The notes beneath the pieces were generated by a model, which worked only from the letters and a program-made list of their open reading frames with translations, did no database searches and was not told the DNA's origin. This document shows positions 26,060 to 36,697 of a stretch of DNA of 64,000 nt, piece by piece. Made by a program: the position numbers and the translations under genes. Numbering within the stretch: position 1 is the stretch's first letter; each line of letters opens with the position of its first letter. Source of the DNA: CAYQXJ01 sp964421565 (lineage in GTDB: Bacteria > Planctomycetota > Brocadiia > SM23-32); NCBI GenBank assembly GCA_964421565.1, contig CAYQXJ010000001.1, positions 124,001-188,000 on the forward strand, read 5' to 3'.

Positions 26060-28054
26060 TCACCTCCGCAGGTCGAGCCACTCCAACTCCTCGGGTGTCA
26101 GCTCCACGGTGAGCGCCGGCAGCGACGTGCGCGTCTCCTGCAGCGTGCGCGGGCCGATCAGGGGGAAGGTGGGGAAAGGCTGGCAGAGCACGTACGCCAG
26201 CGCGATGTTGATGGGCAGCACGGCCTTCTTGCGCGCCAGTTCCTCCGCGCGCTGCTTGCGTCGGAAGTTCCCCTCGCTGTACCAGCAGCGGACCATCTGC
26301 TCGTCCTGGCGCTTATGAGGCCCGGAGCGCTCCGTGAAGAAGCCACGCGCCTGGCTGGACCACGGCATCAGCGGCATGCCTGTCCGTTCGTGCCACTCCC
26401 TGTACTGGGGCTCGGAGGAGGCAACGCAGCCCGGCCAGACGGGCTCGACCATCCGCGCCAGGCTGAAGTTGTTGCTCAGTGCGCTGAAGCCGCGCAGGCC
26501 GTGCTCTTCCGCGTAGGCGTTCGCCGCTTCCACGCGCTCCCTCGTCCAGTTTGAGCCGCCGAAGGCCCGAATCCGGCCCGCCTCCACGTGCTGGTTCAGC
26601 ACGTCGATGAACTCCCCGGCCGGCACCTCGGGGTTGTCGCGGTGCATCATGTAGATGTCCACGTAGTCGGTGCCGAGCCGTTCCAGGCTGAGGGTGAGCT
26701 GGCGGGTTATGGCCTCCGGGTAGCAGTGCGGATGGTGTGCGCCTTTGTCCAGGATAACCACCTGGTCGCGCACGCCCCGGTTCGCGATCCACTGGCCCAG
26801 CAAGCGCTCCCTCTCGCCGCCGCCGTAGATGAAGGCGGTGTCGAACGCGTTGCCGCCGTGCTCGAAGTAGTGGTCGAAGATGGCCGTCGCGTGGGCGATG
26901 TTTGGCTGGTTGTCCACCCCCATCACCAGCCGGCTGATCTTCTTGCTCAGCCCCCGGATGCGGCCGTACTGCATCGGCGTGTCCTCGCGGACCCGCAAGG
27001 GCCGGCCGACGAAGGTCCTTTTCAGTCCTTCGGCGCGTTCCATGGGGTAGACCAGTCCAACCTCCTCGCGCCAGCGGTCGAGCGCTCGCATGTTGCCGAG
27101 CGTGTCATCCCAGCTCATGGCGGGGAAGCGCGCCTGGCGCTCCTCAGCGTGCCGCGCCACGGTGTCCGCTTCGAGGCCGTAAAGCCAGCGGTCGGTCTCG
27201 ACCGTGATCTCCTCCGTCTCGCCGTCGCGTTGCAGCAGGATGGCCGAAGTGCCGCCCTCGCGGTTCGGAATCCAGGGGATCGGCACGCTGATCTGCCCCT
27301 CGGTGCCGAAGACCTCGATGGGGTTCTTCTGACGCACGCGCACGCCGGTTGCGCATTGGGCCAGGATGCCTTCGGGGAACTTCAGGGATGCCACGGCCCA
27401 TTCGTCCACGCCGGTCTCGCCCAGGTGGGCACAGCCCTTCAGTTCGATCGGTTCGGCAAAGTCCTGCCCGAGCGCCACACCGGCCACCATGCGGGCCGCA
27501 TTGACGGCGTAGCAGCCGACGTCCAGTATGCCGCCGCCGGCCAGCTCGGGGTTCAGCAGGCGCCCCTGGGGGTTCCAGCCCGTGCGGAAGCTGAACGCTG
27601 CGTTCACCACGCAGACGTCGCCGACGGCGCCTTCCCGGATCAGGCCCACGAGCCGCTCCGTCTGCGGATGGCAGCGGTACATGAATGCCTCCATCAGGAA
27701 CACGTCGTTTTCGACGGCCGCTTCGACGATCGCCATCGCCTCGGCGTGGTTGACGCCGATCGGTTTCTCACAGAGCACGTGCTTGCCGGCCTCGGCGGCC
27801 TTGATGGCCCACTCGGCGTGGAAGGGGTGGGGGCTGCAGATGTAGACGGCTTCGACCTCGGGGTCGGCCAGCAGTTCGTCGTAGCTCGGGTGGCGGATCG
27901 GTATGCCGAACTCGTCGGCGAAGGCGTCGGCGCTCTGCTGCTTTCGGCTGCCGACGGCGCGCAGTTCGCCCGTTTCAGAATGCTGCACGCCGGCCGCGAA
28001 CTTGTGCGCGATGTTGCCGGTGCCCAGGATGCCCCAGCGCAGGTGGTCAGTCAT
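26060..28054 (-). CDS. Fusion of Gfo/Idh/MocA dehydrogenase and aldo/keto reductase
   Basis: This 664-residue protein has two complete enzymes. Residues about 1-335 are a Gfo/Idh/MocA domain: Rossmann motif WGILGTGNIAHKF, CEKPIG, and GGGILDVGCYAVN. Residues about 350-664 are an aldo/keto reductase with all four catalytic residues: Asp and Tyr in NAFDTAFIYGGG, Lys in VVILDKGAHH and His in IYMMHRDNP. Both domains use nicotinamide cofactors, so the fusion could oxidise one position and reduce another on the same sugar, recycling the cofactor. That pairing is inference. The start ATG has AAGG 9 bases upstream. There is no break or stop between domains. Confidence 0.92.
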   Translation of the reverse strand: MTDHLRWGILGTGNIAHKFAAGVQHSETGELRAVGSRKQQSADAFADEFGIPIRHPSYDELLADPEVEAVYICSPHPFHAEWAIKAAEAGKHVLCEKPIGVNHAEAMAIVEAAVENDVFLMEAFMYRCHPQTERLVGLIREGAVGDVCVVNAAFSFRTGWNPQGRLLNPELAGGGILDVGCYAVNAARMVAGVALGQDFAEPIELKGCAHLGETGVDEWAVASLKFPEGILAQCATGVRVRQKNPIEVFGTEGQISVPIPWIPNREGGTSAILLQRDGETEEITVETDRWLYGLEADTVARHAEERQARFPAMSWDDTLGNMRALDRWREEVGLVYPMERAEGLKRTFVGRPLRVREDTPMQYGRIRGLSKKISRLVMGVDNQPNIAHATAIFDHYFEHGGNAFDTAFIYGGGERERLLGQWIANRGVRDQVVILDKGAHHPHCYPEAITRQLTLSLERLGTDYVDIYMMHRDNPEVPAGEFIDVLNQHVEAGRIRAFGGSNWTRERVEAANAYAEEHGLRGFSALSNNFSLARMVEPVWPGCVASSEPQYREWHERTGMPLMPWSSQARGFFTERSGPHKRQDEQMVRCWYSEGNFRRKQRAEELARKKAVLPINIALAYVLCQPFPTFPLIGPRTLQETRTSLPALTVELTPEELEWLDLRR

Positions 28055-28148
28055 GGCGTGTTGCCTTTCGTTGTGGTGCGGGCAGTGAACGCAGTCAGGA
28101 GCAAGACCCTACCGGTAGCCATCGCTGCATTCAAGGCGCGGCCGGCGG

Positions 28149-29360
28149 CTACCCGTTGCCCAGGGATGTGCCGCGGCGGAGGCTCTCCTCGCCGTATCTG
28201 TCCTTCACGGCATCTTCCGCGCGCGAGAGGCGGCGCTTCACGCCGTGCGCCGGCTCCGCCGTCGGCGGTTCGAACAGGGCCGACTGCCGTACCTGCGCCG
28301 ATGCGGCCCCCGCGTCGACCAGTCCGGAGCAACTCACGCCGACCAGGCGTATGCGGCGCCCCTGCGCGGCGACCGACTGAAAGTTGCTCAGCGCGCTGGT
28401 GTAGATGCTGCCCGCATCGGCCACGGCCACCTGCAGCGTGCGCTGCCGCGTCAGGGTGGTGAAGTCCTCGAAGCGGATCTTCGTCGTGATAGTCGTGGCC
28501 CGCTTGCCGGCCTTGCGCACCCGCCGGGCCGTCCGCTCGCAGAGCCGCATAAGCGTTGCGCGCAGGGCTTCCATGTCGTCGGTGTCCTCGCCGAAGGTGT
28601 GCTCGTGACCGATGGACTTGGGCTCCTGCGGGCCCGTGCGCACAGGGCTATCATTGACACCGTGGGCCTTGCGCCAGAGCTCGGCGCCCCATTCGCCGAA
28701 CCGCTCCCGCAAGAACTGCCGCGAGAGGCGTGCAAGCTGGCCGACCGTCTGCACGCCGATGCGGCGTAGCGAGTCCTGCATCTTCGGGCCGACCCCGGGC
28801 AGGCGCTTCACCGACATGGGGGCAAGGAAAGATTCCACGTCGGCCGGCTCAACGACCGTCAGCCCGTCCGGTTTCTCATAGTCGGAGGCAATCTTGGCCA
28901 CCAGCTTGTTCGCAGCGACGCCGAGGGAGGCGGTAAGGCCAGTCCGCTCGCGTATACACGCCCGGATGCGCTCGGCGATTCGTCGCTTGCCGCCGAACAG
29001 GCGCAGGCTGCCGCTGACGTCGAGGTACGCCTCGTCGATGCTGACGAACTGCACCTGCGGCGTGAACTCGCGCAGTATCTGGCCAATGCGCTCCGACTCG
29101 CGGCGGTACTTGGGTCCGTCGACGGGCAGGAAGGCGGCCTGGGGGCAGCGGCGGTAGGCCTGGCTGATGGGCTGGGCGCTGTGGATGCCGTATTCGCGTG
29201 CTTCGTAGCTGGCGGTGGAGACCACGCCGCGCCCTTTGCCGTCTTTCGGGTCGGCCCCGACGACGACGGGCCGTCCGCGCAGGGCGGGCTCGTCGCGCTG
29301 CTCGACCGCCGCGAAGAAGGCGTCCATGTCGACGTGAATGATGACGCGTTCGGCACTCAA
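28149..29360 (-). CDS. dinB: DNA polymerase IV (Y-family translesion polymerase)
   Basis: This 403-residue Y-family polymerase has the metal-binding IIHVDMDAFFAAVEQRD at its N-terminus and FVSIDEAYLDVSG with the second catalytic acidic pair. SLGVAANKLVAKIASDYEKP and the helix-hairpin-helix region RLPGVGPKMQDSLRRIGV follow, with a little-finger domain to about 350. The C-terminus has no clear clamp-binding motif but includes QSALFEPP. The start is a TTG at 29358-29360; an in-frame stop lies three codons upstream and the first downstream ATG would remove the first catalytic strand. No ribosome binding site is evident, so translation may be weak. It probably bypasses DNA damage; no LexA box is recognised. 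Confidence 0.94.
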   Translation of the reverse strand: MSAERVIIHVDMDAFFAAVEQRDEPALRGRPVVVGADPKDGKGRGVVSTASYEAREYGIHSAQPISQAYRRCPQAAFLPVDGPKYRRESERIGQILREFTPQVQFVSIDEAYLDVSGSLRLFGGKRRIAERIRACIRERTGLTASLGVAANKLVAKIASDYEKPDGLTVVEPADVESFLAPMSVKRLPGVGPKMQDSLRRIGVQTVGQLARLSRQFLRERFGEWGAELWRKAHGVNDSPVRTGPQEPKSIGHEHTFGEDTDDMEALRATLMRLCERTARRVRKAGKRATTITTKIRFEDFTTLTRQRTLQVAVADAGSIYTSALSNFQSVAAQGRRIRLVGVSCSGLVDAGAASAQVRQSALFEPPTAEPAHGVKRRLSRAEDAVKDRYGEESLRRGTSLGNG

Positions 29361-29522
29361 AGCGGGCTACCGGCTGTTAGCTACTTGTGGTTGTTGTTCG
29401 CTGGCCTATCGTCTTTCCCTGTTCGTGAAGAACCGCACGCGGAACCGCCCCGAGCGCGGCCAGATCCACTTCTTCAACAGGCTGATAGCTGCGCGGCTTC
29501 GTGCTTCAGGGCTGCTTTCTGC

Positions 29523-31949
29523 TCATCCCATCGTCACCCTCACCTCGTGCACCTTGCCATCGGCGAAGGCCGGCAGCACGTTGCCCTCGATCGGTTCGCC
29601 GTCGACCGTCACCGCCCGAACGCCCCGGCAGACGCCGTCCGGATTTGCCACGTCGATGTGGTAGGTGGCCCCGCGGAACCGGCGGACGACGCAGATGCCG
29701 TCCCAGTCGGCGGGGATGCAGGGCTCGACGCGCAGGCCGTCCCAGTCGGCGCGCACGCCGAGGATGTACTGCGTGGCGGCGACGTAGTTCCAGGCGGCGG
29801 TGCCGGTCAGCCAGGTGCCGGCGCACTTGCCGTATTCGCGATGCTCGCGCCCGTAGCGCTGCTGGCCGTAGACGTAGGGCTCGGCGCTGTAGTGGGCGGG
29901 GTTGGGCTCGGAGGCAGCCGGCGGCAGGATGCGCCTGTAGTAGTCGAACGCCCGGTCGCCGCGCCCAAGGATGGTCTCGGCGCACATGGCCCAGGGGTTC
30001 GGGTGGCAGAAGATGCCGCCGTTTTCCTTCGCGCCCTTGGGGAAGGCGTGGAAGTCGCCGCTGGGCGCGATTGCGCAGGCGGGCGCGAGTATCTGCACCC
30101 CGTAGGGAGTGGCCAGCTTCTCGGCGACCATGTCCATGGCCCGGCGCCCGCGCTCCGGGTCGGCCACGCCGGCCATCACCGCCCACGGCTGCGGCTCCAG
30201 GAACATCTTGGCCTCTTCGCGCTCCGGCACGCCGAACCACGCGCCCTGTCCGTCTGTGCCGCGCGCGTAATAGCCGGCCTGTTCGAGCCACGCCTCTCGG
30301 TTGAGCGTTTCGGTCATGCTCTCGATACAGGCGGTGAAGAAATCCAGGACGCCTACCTCACGCCCGCCGTGCTGAACGGTCAGGTCGGCCCGGCCGTCAC
30401 GCCTGGTGAGGGGAATCATCTCCCGCGCCATCTTCACCAGCATGATGCCGACCAGCACCGACTCGCTGACTTCGTCGTGGGCACTGTCGCCGATGCAGTC
30501 GTTCCAGTCAGCGGCGCGCAGTCGGGGCAGGCCGTGGGGGCCGAGGTCATTCGCGCTGAAGCGGATGGCGCGCAGCAGGTGATGGTAGAGGTCCTCGGTC
30601 AGTTCGCGGTTGTCGCTGTAGCTGATCTGCTCGTCGAGGACGGTGTAGTCGCCCGATTCCTTCACGTAGGCGCAGACGGCGAGCGGCAGCCACAGGTGGT
30701 CGTCGGAATAGCCCTTCGACTCGGAGCCCTCCTTGGTCAGGGCGTTGTACTGGTGGCGGCAACTGCCGTCCTGAAGGTGCACGGCGTTGACCATCTCCAC
30801 AATGCGCTCGCGTGCGCGTTCGGGCGCGATGTGCATGTAGCCGAGCAGGTCCTGCAGCGAATCGCGCGTGCCCATGCTGCGCCCGATGCCGTTGTCGCGC
30901 CCGGATATCGAGCGGGAGAAAAGGAAGTTGATCCAGCACTGGTAGGCGTTCCAGGTGTTGACCATGAGCTGCATATAGGGGTCGGGCACGTCGCAGTGCA
31001 GAGCGGCGAGCAGTTCCACAGCGTGCTCCTTCAGCTCCTGCAGGGCGGCCAGAGCCTTCCCGTCCCGCCCGAGCCACCGTTTCAGCACGTCCTGCGCCGC
31101 GGCCGGATCCTGCGCCATGCCGAGCACCACGTGAAAGATCCGCTCCTCGCCGGGCTCCAGTTCCAGGTCGAGCTGGTAGACGCCGACGGCCGTGTCGTCG
31201 CCCGCCAGGGAGTCCCGGCAGCGCCCCTCGCGCACGACCTGCGGGTTCGCTGCGGAACCGTCGCCGAAGAAGGTGGCGCACCGGGTGTCGAAGCCGACCG
31301 GGTGCTGGCTGATGGCGTAGAAGGGCAGCGGGCGCTCCACCTGCTGGGGCGTGGTGACGTAGAGGATGCGCTCGTCCTGCTCGTCGCGTTCCACCTGGGC
31401 GATGTGCATGCTGTACTGGCAGTTGACCAGGTCGTTGTCGGCCGTGCCGTTCACGAACTCGCGGTAGGTGAACGCGCTGAGGCGGCGCGGCTCGGCCCCC
31501 TCGTTGCGCAGCGCCACGCGCTGGATTTCCAGGTCTACGCCGAGCGGGATGAAGTGGAGCATCTCGGCGTGGATGTCACTCTTGAGCGAAGCTATGCGCG
31601 TGTAGCCGAGACCGTGGCGGCACTCGTATTGCTCCGGCGGTGATTGGGTGACCGGCTGATAGCTGGCGGACCAGAACTCGCCCGAATCCCTGTCGCGCAG
31701 GTAGAGGTAGCGGCCGGGCTTGTCCTTCCACGGACCGACCTGTATGTAGCGCGTGATCCGTTGGTAGAGGGGGTCGCGTCGCCACGTGGGGCCGCCCGCC
31801 GTGTTGGAGACGATGCCGCAGAATTCGCCTTCGAGGCCGAGGTAGTTGATCCAGGGCGAGGGGGTGGCGTGGGTGGTGATTACGTACTCGTGTGCGTCAA
31901 CGTCGAAGTAGCCGAACTCGGTCTCCGAGAACCTCTCTTGCGCCGACAT
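29523..31949 (-). CDS. GH94 disaccharide phosphorylase (cellobiose/chitobiose phosphorylase family)
   Basis: This 808-residue cytoplasmic enzyme matches the usual length of cellobiose phosphorylases. It should cleave a beta-linked disaccharide with phosphate to give a sugar 1-phosphate. The beta-sandwich N-terminus begins FGYFDVDAHEYVITT. The (alpha/alpha)6 barrel contains RSMGTRDSLQDLLGYM, the catalytic-acid segment RAADWNDCIGDS, and the phosphate-binding KENGGIFCHPNPW. The family normally reads DWNDGMN at the acid; here the residues after the Asp differ, so the acceptor sugar may differ from glucose. It lies downstream of a GT39-like gene on the same strand, with a 102-base gap. Confidence 0.9.
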   Translation of the reverse strand: MSAQERFSETEFGYFDVDAHEYVITTHATPSPWINYLGLEGEFCGIVSNTAGGPTWRRDPLYQRITRYIQVGPWKDKPGRYLYLRDRDSGEFWSASYQPVTQSPPEQYECRHGLGYTRIASLKSDIHAEMLHFIPLGVDLEIQRVALRNEGAEPRRLSAFTYREFVNGTADNDLVNCQYSMHIAQVERDEQDERILYVTTPQQVERPLPFYAISQHPVGFDTRCATFFGDGSAANPQVVREGRCRDSLAGDDTAVGVYQLDLELEPGEERIFHVVLGMAQDPAAAQDVLKRWLGRDGKALAALQELKEHAVELLAALHCDVPDPYMQLMVNTWNAYQCWINFLFSRSISGRDNGIGRSMGTRDSLQDLLGYMHIAPERARERIVEMVNAVHLQDGSCRHQYNALTKEGSESKGYSDDHLWLPLAVCAYVKESGDYTVLDEQISYSDNRELTEDLYHHLLRAIRFSANDLGPHGLPRLRAADWNDCIGDSAHDEVSESVLVGIMLVKMAREMIPLTRRDGRADLTVQHGGREVGVLDFFTACIESMTETLNREAWLEQAGYYARGTDGQGAWFGVPEREEAKMFLEPQPWAVMAGVADPERGRRAMDMVAEKLATPYGVQILAPACAIAPSGDFHAFPKGAKENGGIFCHPNPWAMCAETILGRGDRAFDYYRRILPPAASEPNPAHYSAEPYVYGQQRYGREHREYGKCAGTWLTGTAAWNYVAATQYILGVRADWDGLRVEPCIPADWDGICVVRRFRGATYHIDVANPDGVCRGVRAVTVDGEPIEGNVLPAFADGKVHEVRVTMG

Positions 31950-32051
31950 GGGCCGCCCTCCAGGGGTTACGTGGCAGGGATTGGCAACGTCTCGGTTTTG
32001 TACACTTTCCCCCGCAGTCTCGCAACCGGCACCGGCCGCCGCCGCACTCCG

Positions 32052-33668
32052 TCAGTCGTTCCGCAGCCAATGCGCCACGCCCGGGACGTTCCGTCGCACC
32101 CAGTCCATGGAACGCAGCTTCGGCCGCAGACCGTGTGCCTCGAACAGGCCGAAGTGTGCGATCTCCCGCCCGTCGCAGCGGATGTAGAGGTCCTCAACCG
32201 GGCGAACGTCGTCGAACATGCGGTGTATGAGCACGGGCAGGTCCTCGCGACCCGTGTGGGAGGAGCGATGGTGCTCGTGCACGTACAAGGCGTCGGAGCC
32301 GGGCTCTTCCCGCCGCAGGGCGCGCCATCCCATGTCCCAGGCGCCGAGCAGTCGCCCGACGCCGTAGTCGCGGTTGCGTTCGTGGGGCAGGGCGTAGAGG
32401 TGCGCTTCGTCGCGCATGTAGAAGCCGACGCAGAGCGTCGTGCGCCATGAATCGCCGATCACGAATGCTCCGGGGGTTCCGACGGCATCGAGGCGTCGAC
32501 GCGTGGACTCGGCCAGGGCGCGCCAGCCCATCATCTTGGTCGTGGGCGGACGAGCCCCCAGCCGCACGGCCAGCGTCGGCCAGAGCGCCGCTGCCAGCAC
32601 GCAAAGGGTCAGCACGGCCGCAGAACTCGCCGTCGGCCATGCCCAACGCGGGCGGGAGTCCTGCCGCTCCGTCACCAGCCCCCCCACGCCGACGATTGCG
32701 ACGGCATAGCCGATCGCGTCCCAGTGCTCCCGAAGCATCTGGCGATCGGTGAACAGGCTGAACGGCAGAAAGAATAGGATCGGCACCAGGCCGAAGGCCG
32801 CCACCCAGGCCCAGTTCTGCCGACCGCGCCGCCACCGGCCAACTGCCGCCACCAGCGCGCCCAGGCAGGCCACCCACAGCAGCGGCGAGATGAGGCCCGC
32901 GTGACCGAACAGGTACTCCCCCCAGTGCTCGGGCACGAGGAGCCACTCGTGCCGGCTGCTCAGATGGAAACGCAGGGAACTCCAGCCGTGGCGGGCATTC
33001 CAGACCAAAAAGGGCGGAGCGAATACCAGAGCCGCAATGCCACCAGCGAGCCAGGGGCCCGGCCGGCGAAGGGCTGCCCGGCCGCTCGGCGTGCCGACCA
33101 GCACGAGCGCCAGCGCCGGAACGGCGAGCACCATCATGTACTTGGCGTGCAGCCCGAGCCCCAGAGTCACGCCCGCCGCAACCCACCACCAGCCGCCGCC
33201 TCGCGTGCCCCGCCACGCGCAGTAGATGAAGCCGAGCCACAGGCAGAGCAGCGGCGCGTCCGGCGTGGCCAGTATACCCGCGGCTACCGCGACCGGCGTC
33301 GCCGCCGTCAGCCCTGCCGCCCACAGGCCGGCCCGCCGCCCAAACAAGGCACGCCCCAGCGCGTAGGCCATCGCGATCAGCGCCGTGCCCAGAACCAGCG
33401 CCATCAGCCGCATGCCCGGCACGCTGTGGCCGAGGATCAACTCGCCGAGGCGAATCAGGAGCGAAACGAGCGGGGGATGGGGTGAGAAGGCAAGCTGCCG
33501 CACCGATGCCCACCAGTATATGGCCTCGTCCGGCAGGATGTCGGTGCGCAGCACGATGGCGGCGCGCGCCACCAGCGAGGCGGCGCAGAGCGCAACAAGC
33601 ACGGCCGCCGTTCGGCGTCGACTGCCCGCCCCGTTCAGTGTCCGGCATGTTTCGTCGGCGCTTTCCAC
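32052..33668 (-). CDS. GT39-like integral membrane glycosyltransferase (PMT_2 type)
   Basis: This 538-residue polytopic membrane protein has about 10-11 hydrophobic helices (20-410) and a soluble C-terminal tail. The first outside loop has the acidic LRTDILPDEAIYWWAS and a conserved FSPHPPLVSLLIRLG, as in lipid-linked sugar transferases of the ArnT/PMT kind. The chosen GTG start at 33668 has no ribosome binding site. A TGTAAC sequence lies 8 bases upstream of the GTG, so it could be a leaderless mRNA. It is divergent from a second member of the same broad family at 33760. Donor and acceptor are unknown; a cell-envelope target is likely. Confidence 0.82.
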   Translation of the reverse strand: MESADETCRTLNGAGSRRRTAAVLVALCAASLVARAAIVLRTDILPDEAIYWWASVRQLAFSPHPPLVSLLIRLGELILGHSVPGMRLMALVLGTALIAMAYALGRALFGRRAGLWAAGLTAATPVAVAAGILATPDAPLLCLWLGFIYCAWRGTRGGGWWWVAAGVTLGLGLHAKYMMVLAVPALALVLVGTPSGRAALRRPGPWLAGGIAALVFAPPFLVWNARHGWSSLRFHLSSRHEWLLVPEHWGEYLFGHAGLISPLLWVACLGALVAAVGRWRRGRQNWAWVAAFGLVPILFFLPFSLFTDRQMLREHWDAIGYAVAIVGVGGLVTERQDSRPRWAWPTASSAAVLTLCVLAAALWPTLAVRLGARPPTTKMMGWRALAESTRRRLDAVGTPGAFVIGDSWRTTLCVGFYMRDEAHLYALPHERNRDYGVGRLLGAWDMGWRALRREEPGSDALYVHEHHRSSHTGREDLPVLIHRMFDDVRPVEDLYIRCDGREIAHFGLFEAHGLRPKLRSMDWVRRNVPGVAHWLRND

Positions 33669-33759
33669 GCGCGCATGTTACACTGAGCCGGGCGGCGCAT
33701 GCACGCGACCTGCCGACGCAGGCCTGACGAGTATTGGTGTGCAGAATGGAGAGCAGACG

Positions 33760-35583
33760 ATGGACAACGCGCAGACAGCCGCTCGCGCGCCCGAACGCGG
33801 CGGCAACGCTGCCCGTGTTGCGCTCCTGCTGTGCGCCGTCTCGCTGCTGGTGCGTGGCGTCCTCTGGGCCGGCGTGGCATATTCCGATGTGCCGCCGGTC
33901 TACGATGAACGGGCATACGTGATGCGCGCCCGGGGTGCGGAAGTCGCCGCCAGGCGGCTGCTGCGCATGCCGGTCGAATCGCAGCTCACATTCCGCGATT
34001 CGCTGCATCGGGCGTACGGCGGGGGCGAGTGGCCGCCGCTGCACCCGCTGCTGATGGCGACGAGCTTCCTCCTGTTCGGTGCCAGCCTGGGTGCCGCACG
34101 GGCCGTCGTCGCTCTGATCGGTGCGATGACCACTCCGCTCGTCTACCTGCTCGGACGCGAGGTGCAGAGCGAGAGGGCCGGTCTCGCCGCGGGCATTGTG
34201 CACCTTGCCTATCCCGGGTTCCTCGCCTTCAGCCACCTGCTCTGGTCGGAAACCACTTACCTGTTCTTCTTGCTGCTGGGGCTGCTGCTCGCCCTGCGTT
34301 TGAGTGTCTGGCGCGACGGCAGGCGGGGGAGCGTGTATGCGGTGGCGTGCGGCGCGGCTTTTGGCCTGGCGGCGCTCACCCGCGTGGCGGCTTTCATGGC
34401 GCTGGTTCCCGTGCTTGTCTTCATCGCCTGGCGGTCGCGGCCCCGGCGGGGGGGGCTCCTGCGGGCGGCCCTCGTGCTCGGCGTCTGCCTGCTGCTCTTC
34501 GCGCCGTGGCAGGCGGCGCTCATTGCGAAGGAGGGTCGCTTCGTAATCGGTTCCACCAGCGCGACCGGCTGGAGTATCTACGACCAGAACAACCCCTGGC
34601 TCGGCCGGCTGCATGGGGCAGAGCTGAAGGATAGGCTCCGGCGAGATATCGACGACTACGCGGGCCGGCACTCCGTCAGCCGCACGGCCGCTGCGCGGGC
34701 GCTCGCGATGCGCCATATCGCACACCACCCGGGGCAGTTCGCGTCGCGCGTCGCCTCCCGTTTCGTTCGCCTGTGGCTGCCGGACCAGTTCGTGTTGCGG
34801 CACGTGCACCAGGGCGCCTACCCGCCGCTGCCGCGTTCGTGCCTGCCGTTGCTCTGGATGTTCATGACGGCGGGCGTGCTGCTTCTGCTCGGGTCGGCGG
34901 CTGCTGGCGTGGTTCTATACCGTGGCGAGCGCGCCGTATTGGTTCTCTTCGGTGCGCTGTTCGCCGCGGGGCTCTTGCCCGCCGTCGTCGGCGCCGGCAC
35001 CAGCAGGACGGCTCTGCCCCTGTTCGCGCTGGTGACACCATTCTGCGGCGTCGGGTTCTCGGCTCTCGTGCGGGCCGGCGACACCCGCCGGCGGCCGGCG
35101 CACGTGGTGGCGGCCGCTGCGGTCGTGCTCGTCGCTCTGAACGTGCTGTTACACCCGGGCGTGTTCGGCCTCGGCGCGGAGGTCACGAGCTGGTACGCAC
35201 CCATCTTTAGTGCGGCAGACGGCCTGGCCGGCACGCGCACCCGCTACGCCGACCGTCTGCTCGTGCGGGCGCGGTCCGGCGGGGATTCGGCGCCGCTCCA
35301 TCTGGTAGCCGAGCTGCCTTACGCCTTCGCGGACGGCCGGGTGGATGCGCAGCCGTTACTGACCCGCGAACCTACCGAACTGCGGCTGGGCGCCCGGGGC
35401 GCGGCAACGCCGCCGTCCGTCCGCGTGCAGGAGGCCGATGGCGATGCCGCAGCCGCGATATGCCCGGTGAGACCGGCCTCGTGGCGGCGCTGGCTGCCGC
35501 TGCCGGGCAGCGCGGCCGAGTACATGTGGCTGCCGCCCGCCGGGCGCAGTCCCCGGCAGATCATCGGGTATCTAACCGAATGA
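33760..35583 (+). CDS. GT39-like integral membrane glycosyltransferase
   Basis: This 607-residue membrane protein has a first helix at about 20-42 and the acidic loop VPPVYDERAYVMRARG, the expected catalytic position in this superfamily. Ten or so further helices reach about residue 430, followed by a soluble C-terminal domain of about 170 residues. The segment GGGEWPPLHPLLMATSF parallels the HPPL motif of the neighbouring divergent gene, suggesting an ancient pair. The ATG at 33760 has GGAGAG 7 bases upstream; the longer open frame to the left is antisense to the neighbour. It probably transfers a sugar from a polyprenyl carrier outside the inner membrane; the acceptor is unknown. Confidence 0.82.
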   Translation: MDNAQTAARAPERGGNAARVALLLCAVSLLVRGVLWAGVAYSDVPPVYDERAYVMRARGAEVAARRLLRMPVESQLTFRDSLHRAYGGGEWPPLHPLLMATSFLLFGASLGAARAVVALIGAMTTPLVYLLGREVQSERAGLAAGIVHLAYPGFLAFSHLLWSETTYLFFLLLGLLLALRLSVWRDGRRGSVYAVACGAAFGLAALTRVAAFMALVPVLVFIAWRSRPRRGGLLRAALVLGVCLLLFAPWQAALIAKEGRFVIGSTSATGWSIYDQNNPWLGRLHGAELKDRLRRDIDDYAGRHSVSRTAAARALAMRHIAHHPGQFASRVASRFVRLWLPDQFVLRHVHQGAYPPLPRSCLPLLWMFMTAGVLLLLGSAAAGVVLYRGERAVLVLFGALFAAGLLPAVVGAGTSRTALPLFALVTPFCGVGFSALVRAGDTRRRPAHVVAAAAVVLVALNVLLHPGVFGLGAEVTSWYAPIFSAADGLAGTRTRYADRLLVRARSGGDSAPLHLVAELPYAFADGRVDAQPLLTREPTELRLGARGAATPPSVRVQEADGDAAAAICPVRPASWRRWLPLPGSAAEYMWLPPAGRSPRQIIGYLTE

Positions 35584-35617
35584 GCCCCTGTCCTCGAAAC
35601 CGAACACGAGACACATC

Positions 35618-36664
<1,047 letters not shown>

Positions 36665-36697
36665 GCTGCGGCAGGGCGCCGTTCGGCAGGGGCTCCC

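Noticed and set aside
29181..31643. An 820-codon plus-strand open frame
   Set aside because: Antisense to the GH94 phosphorylase; no binding site and no family motifs.
32194..34809. An 871-codon open frame on the minus strand
   Set aside because: It is antisense to the plus-strand GT39-like gene and out of frame with the minus-strand one; its translation is typical GC-bias filler.
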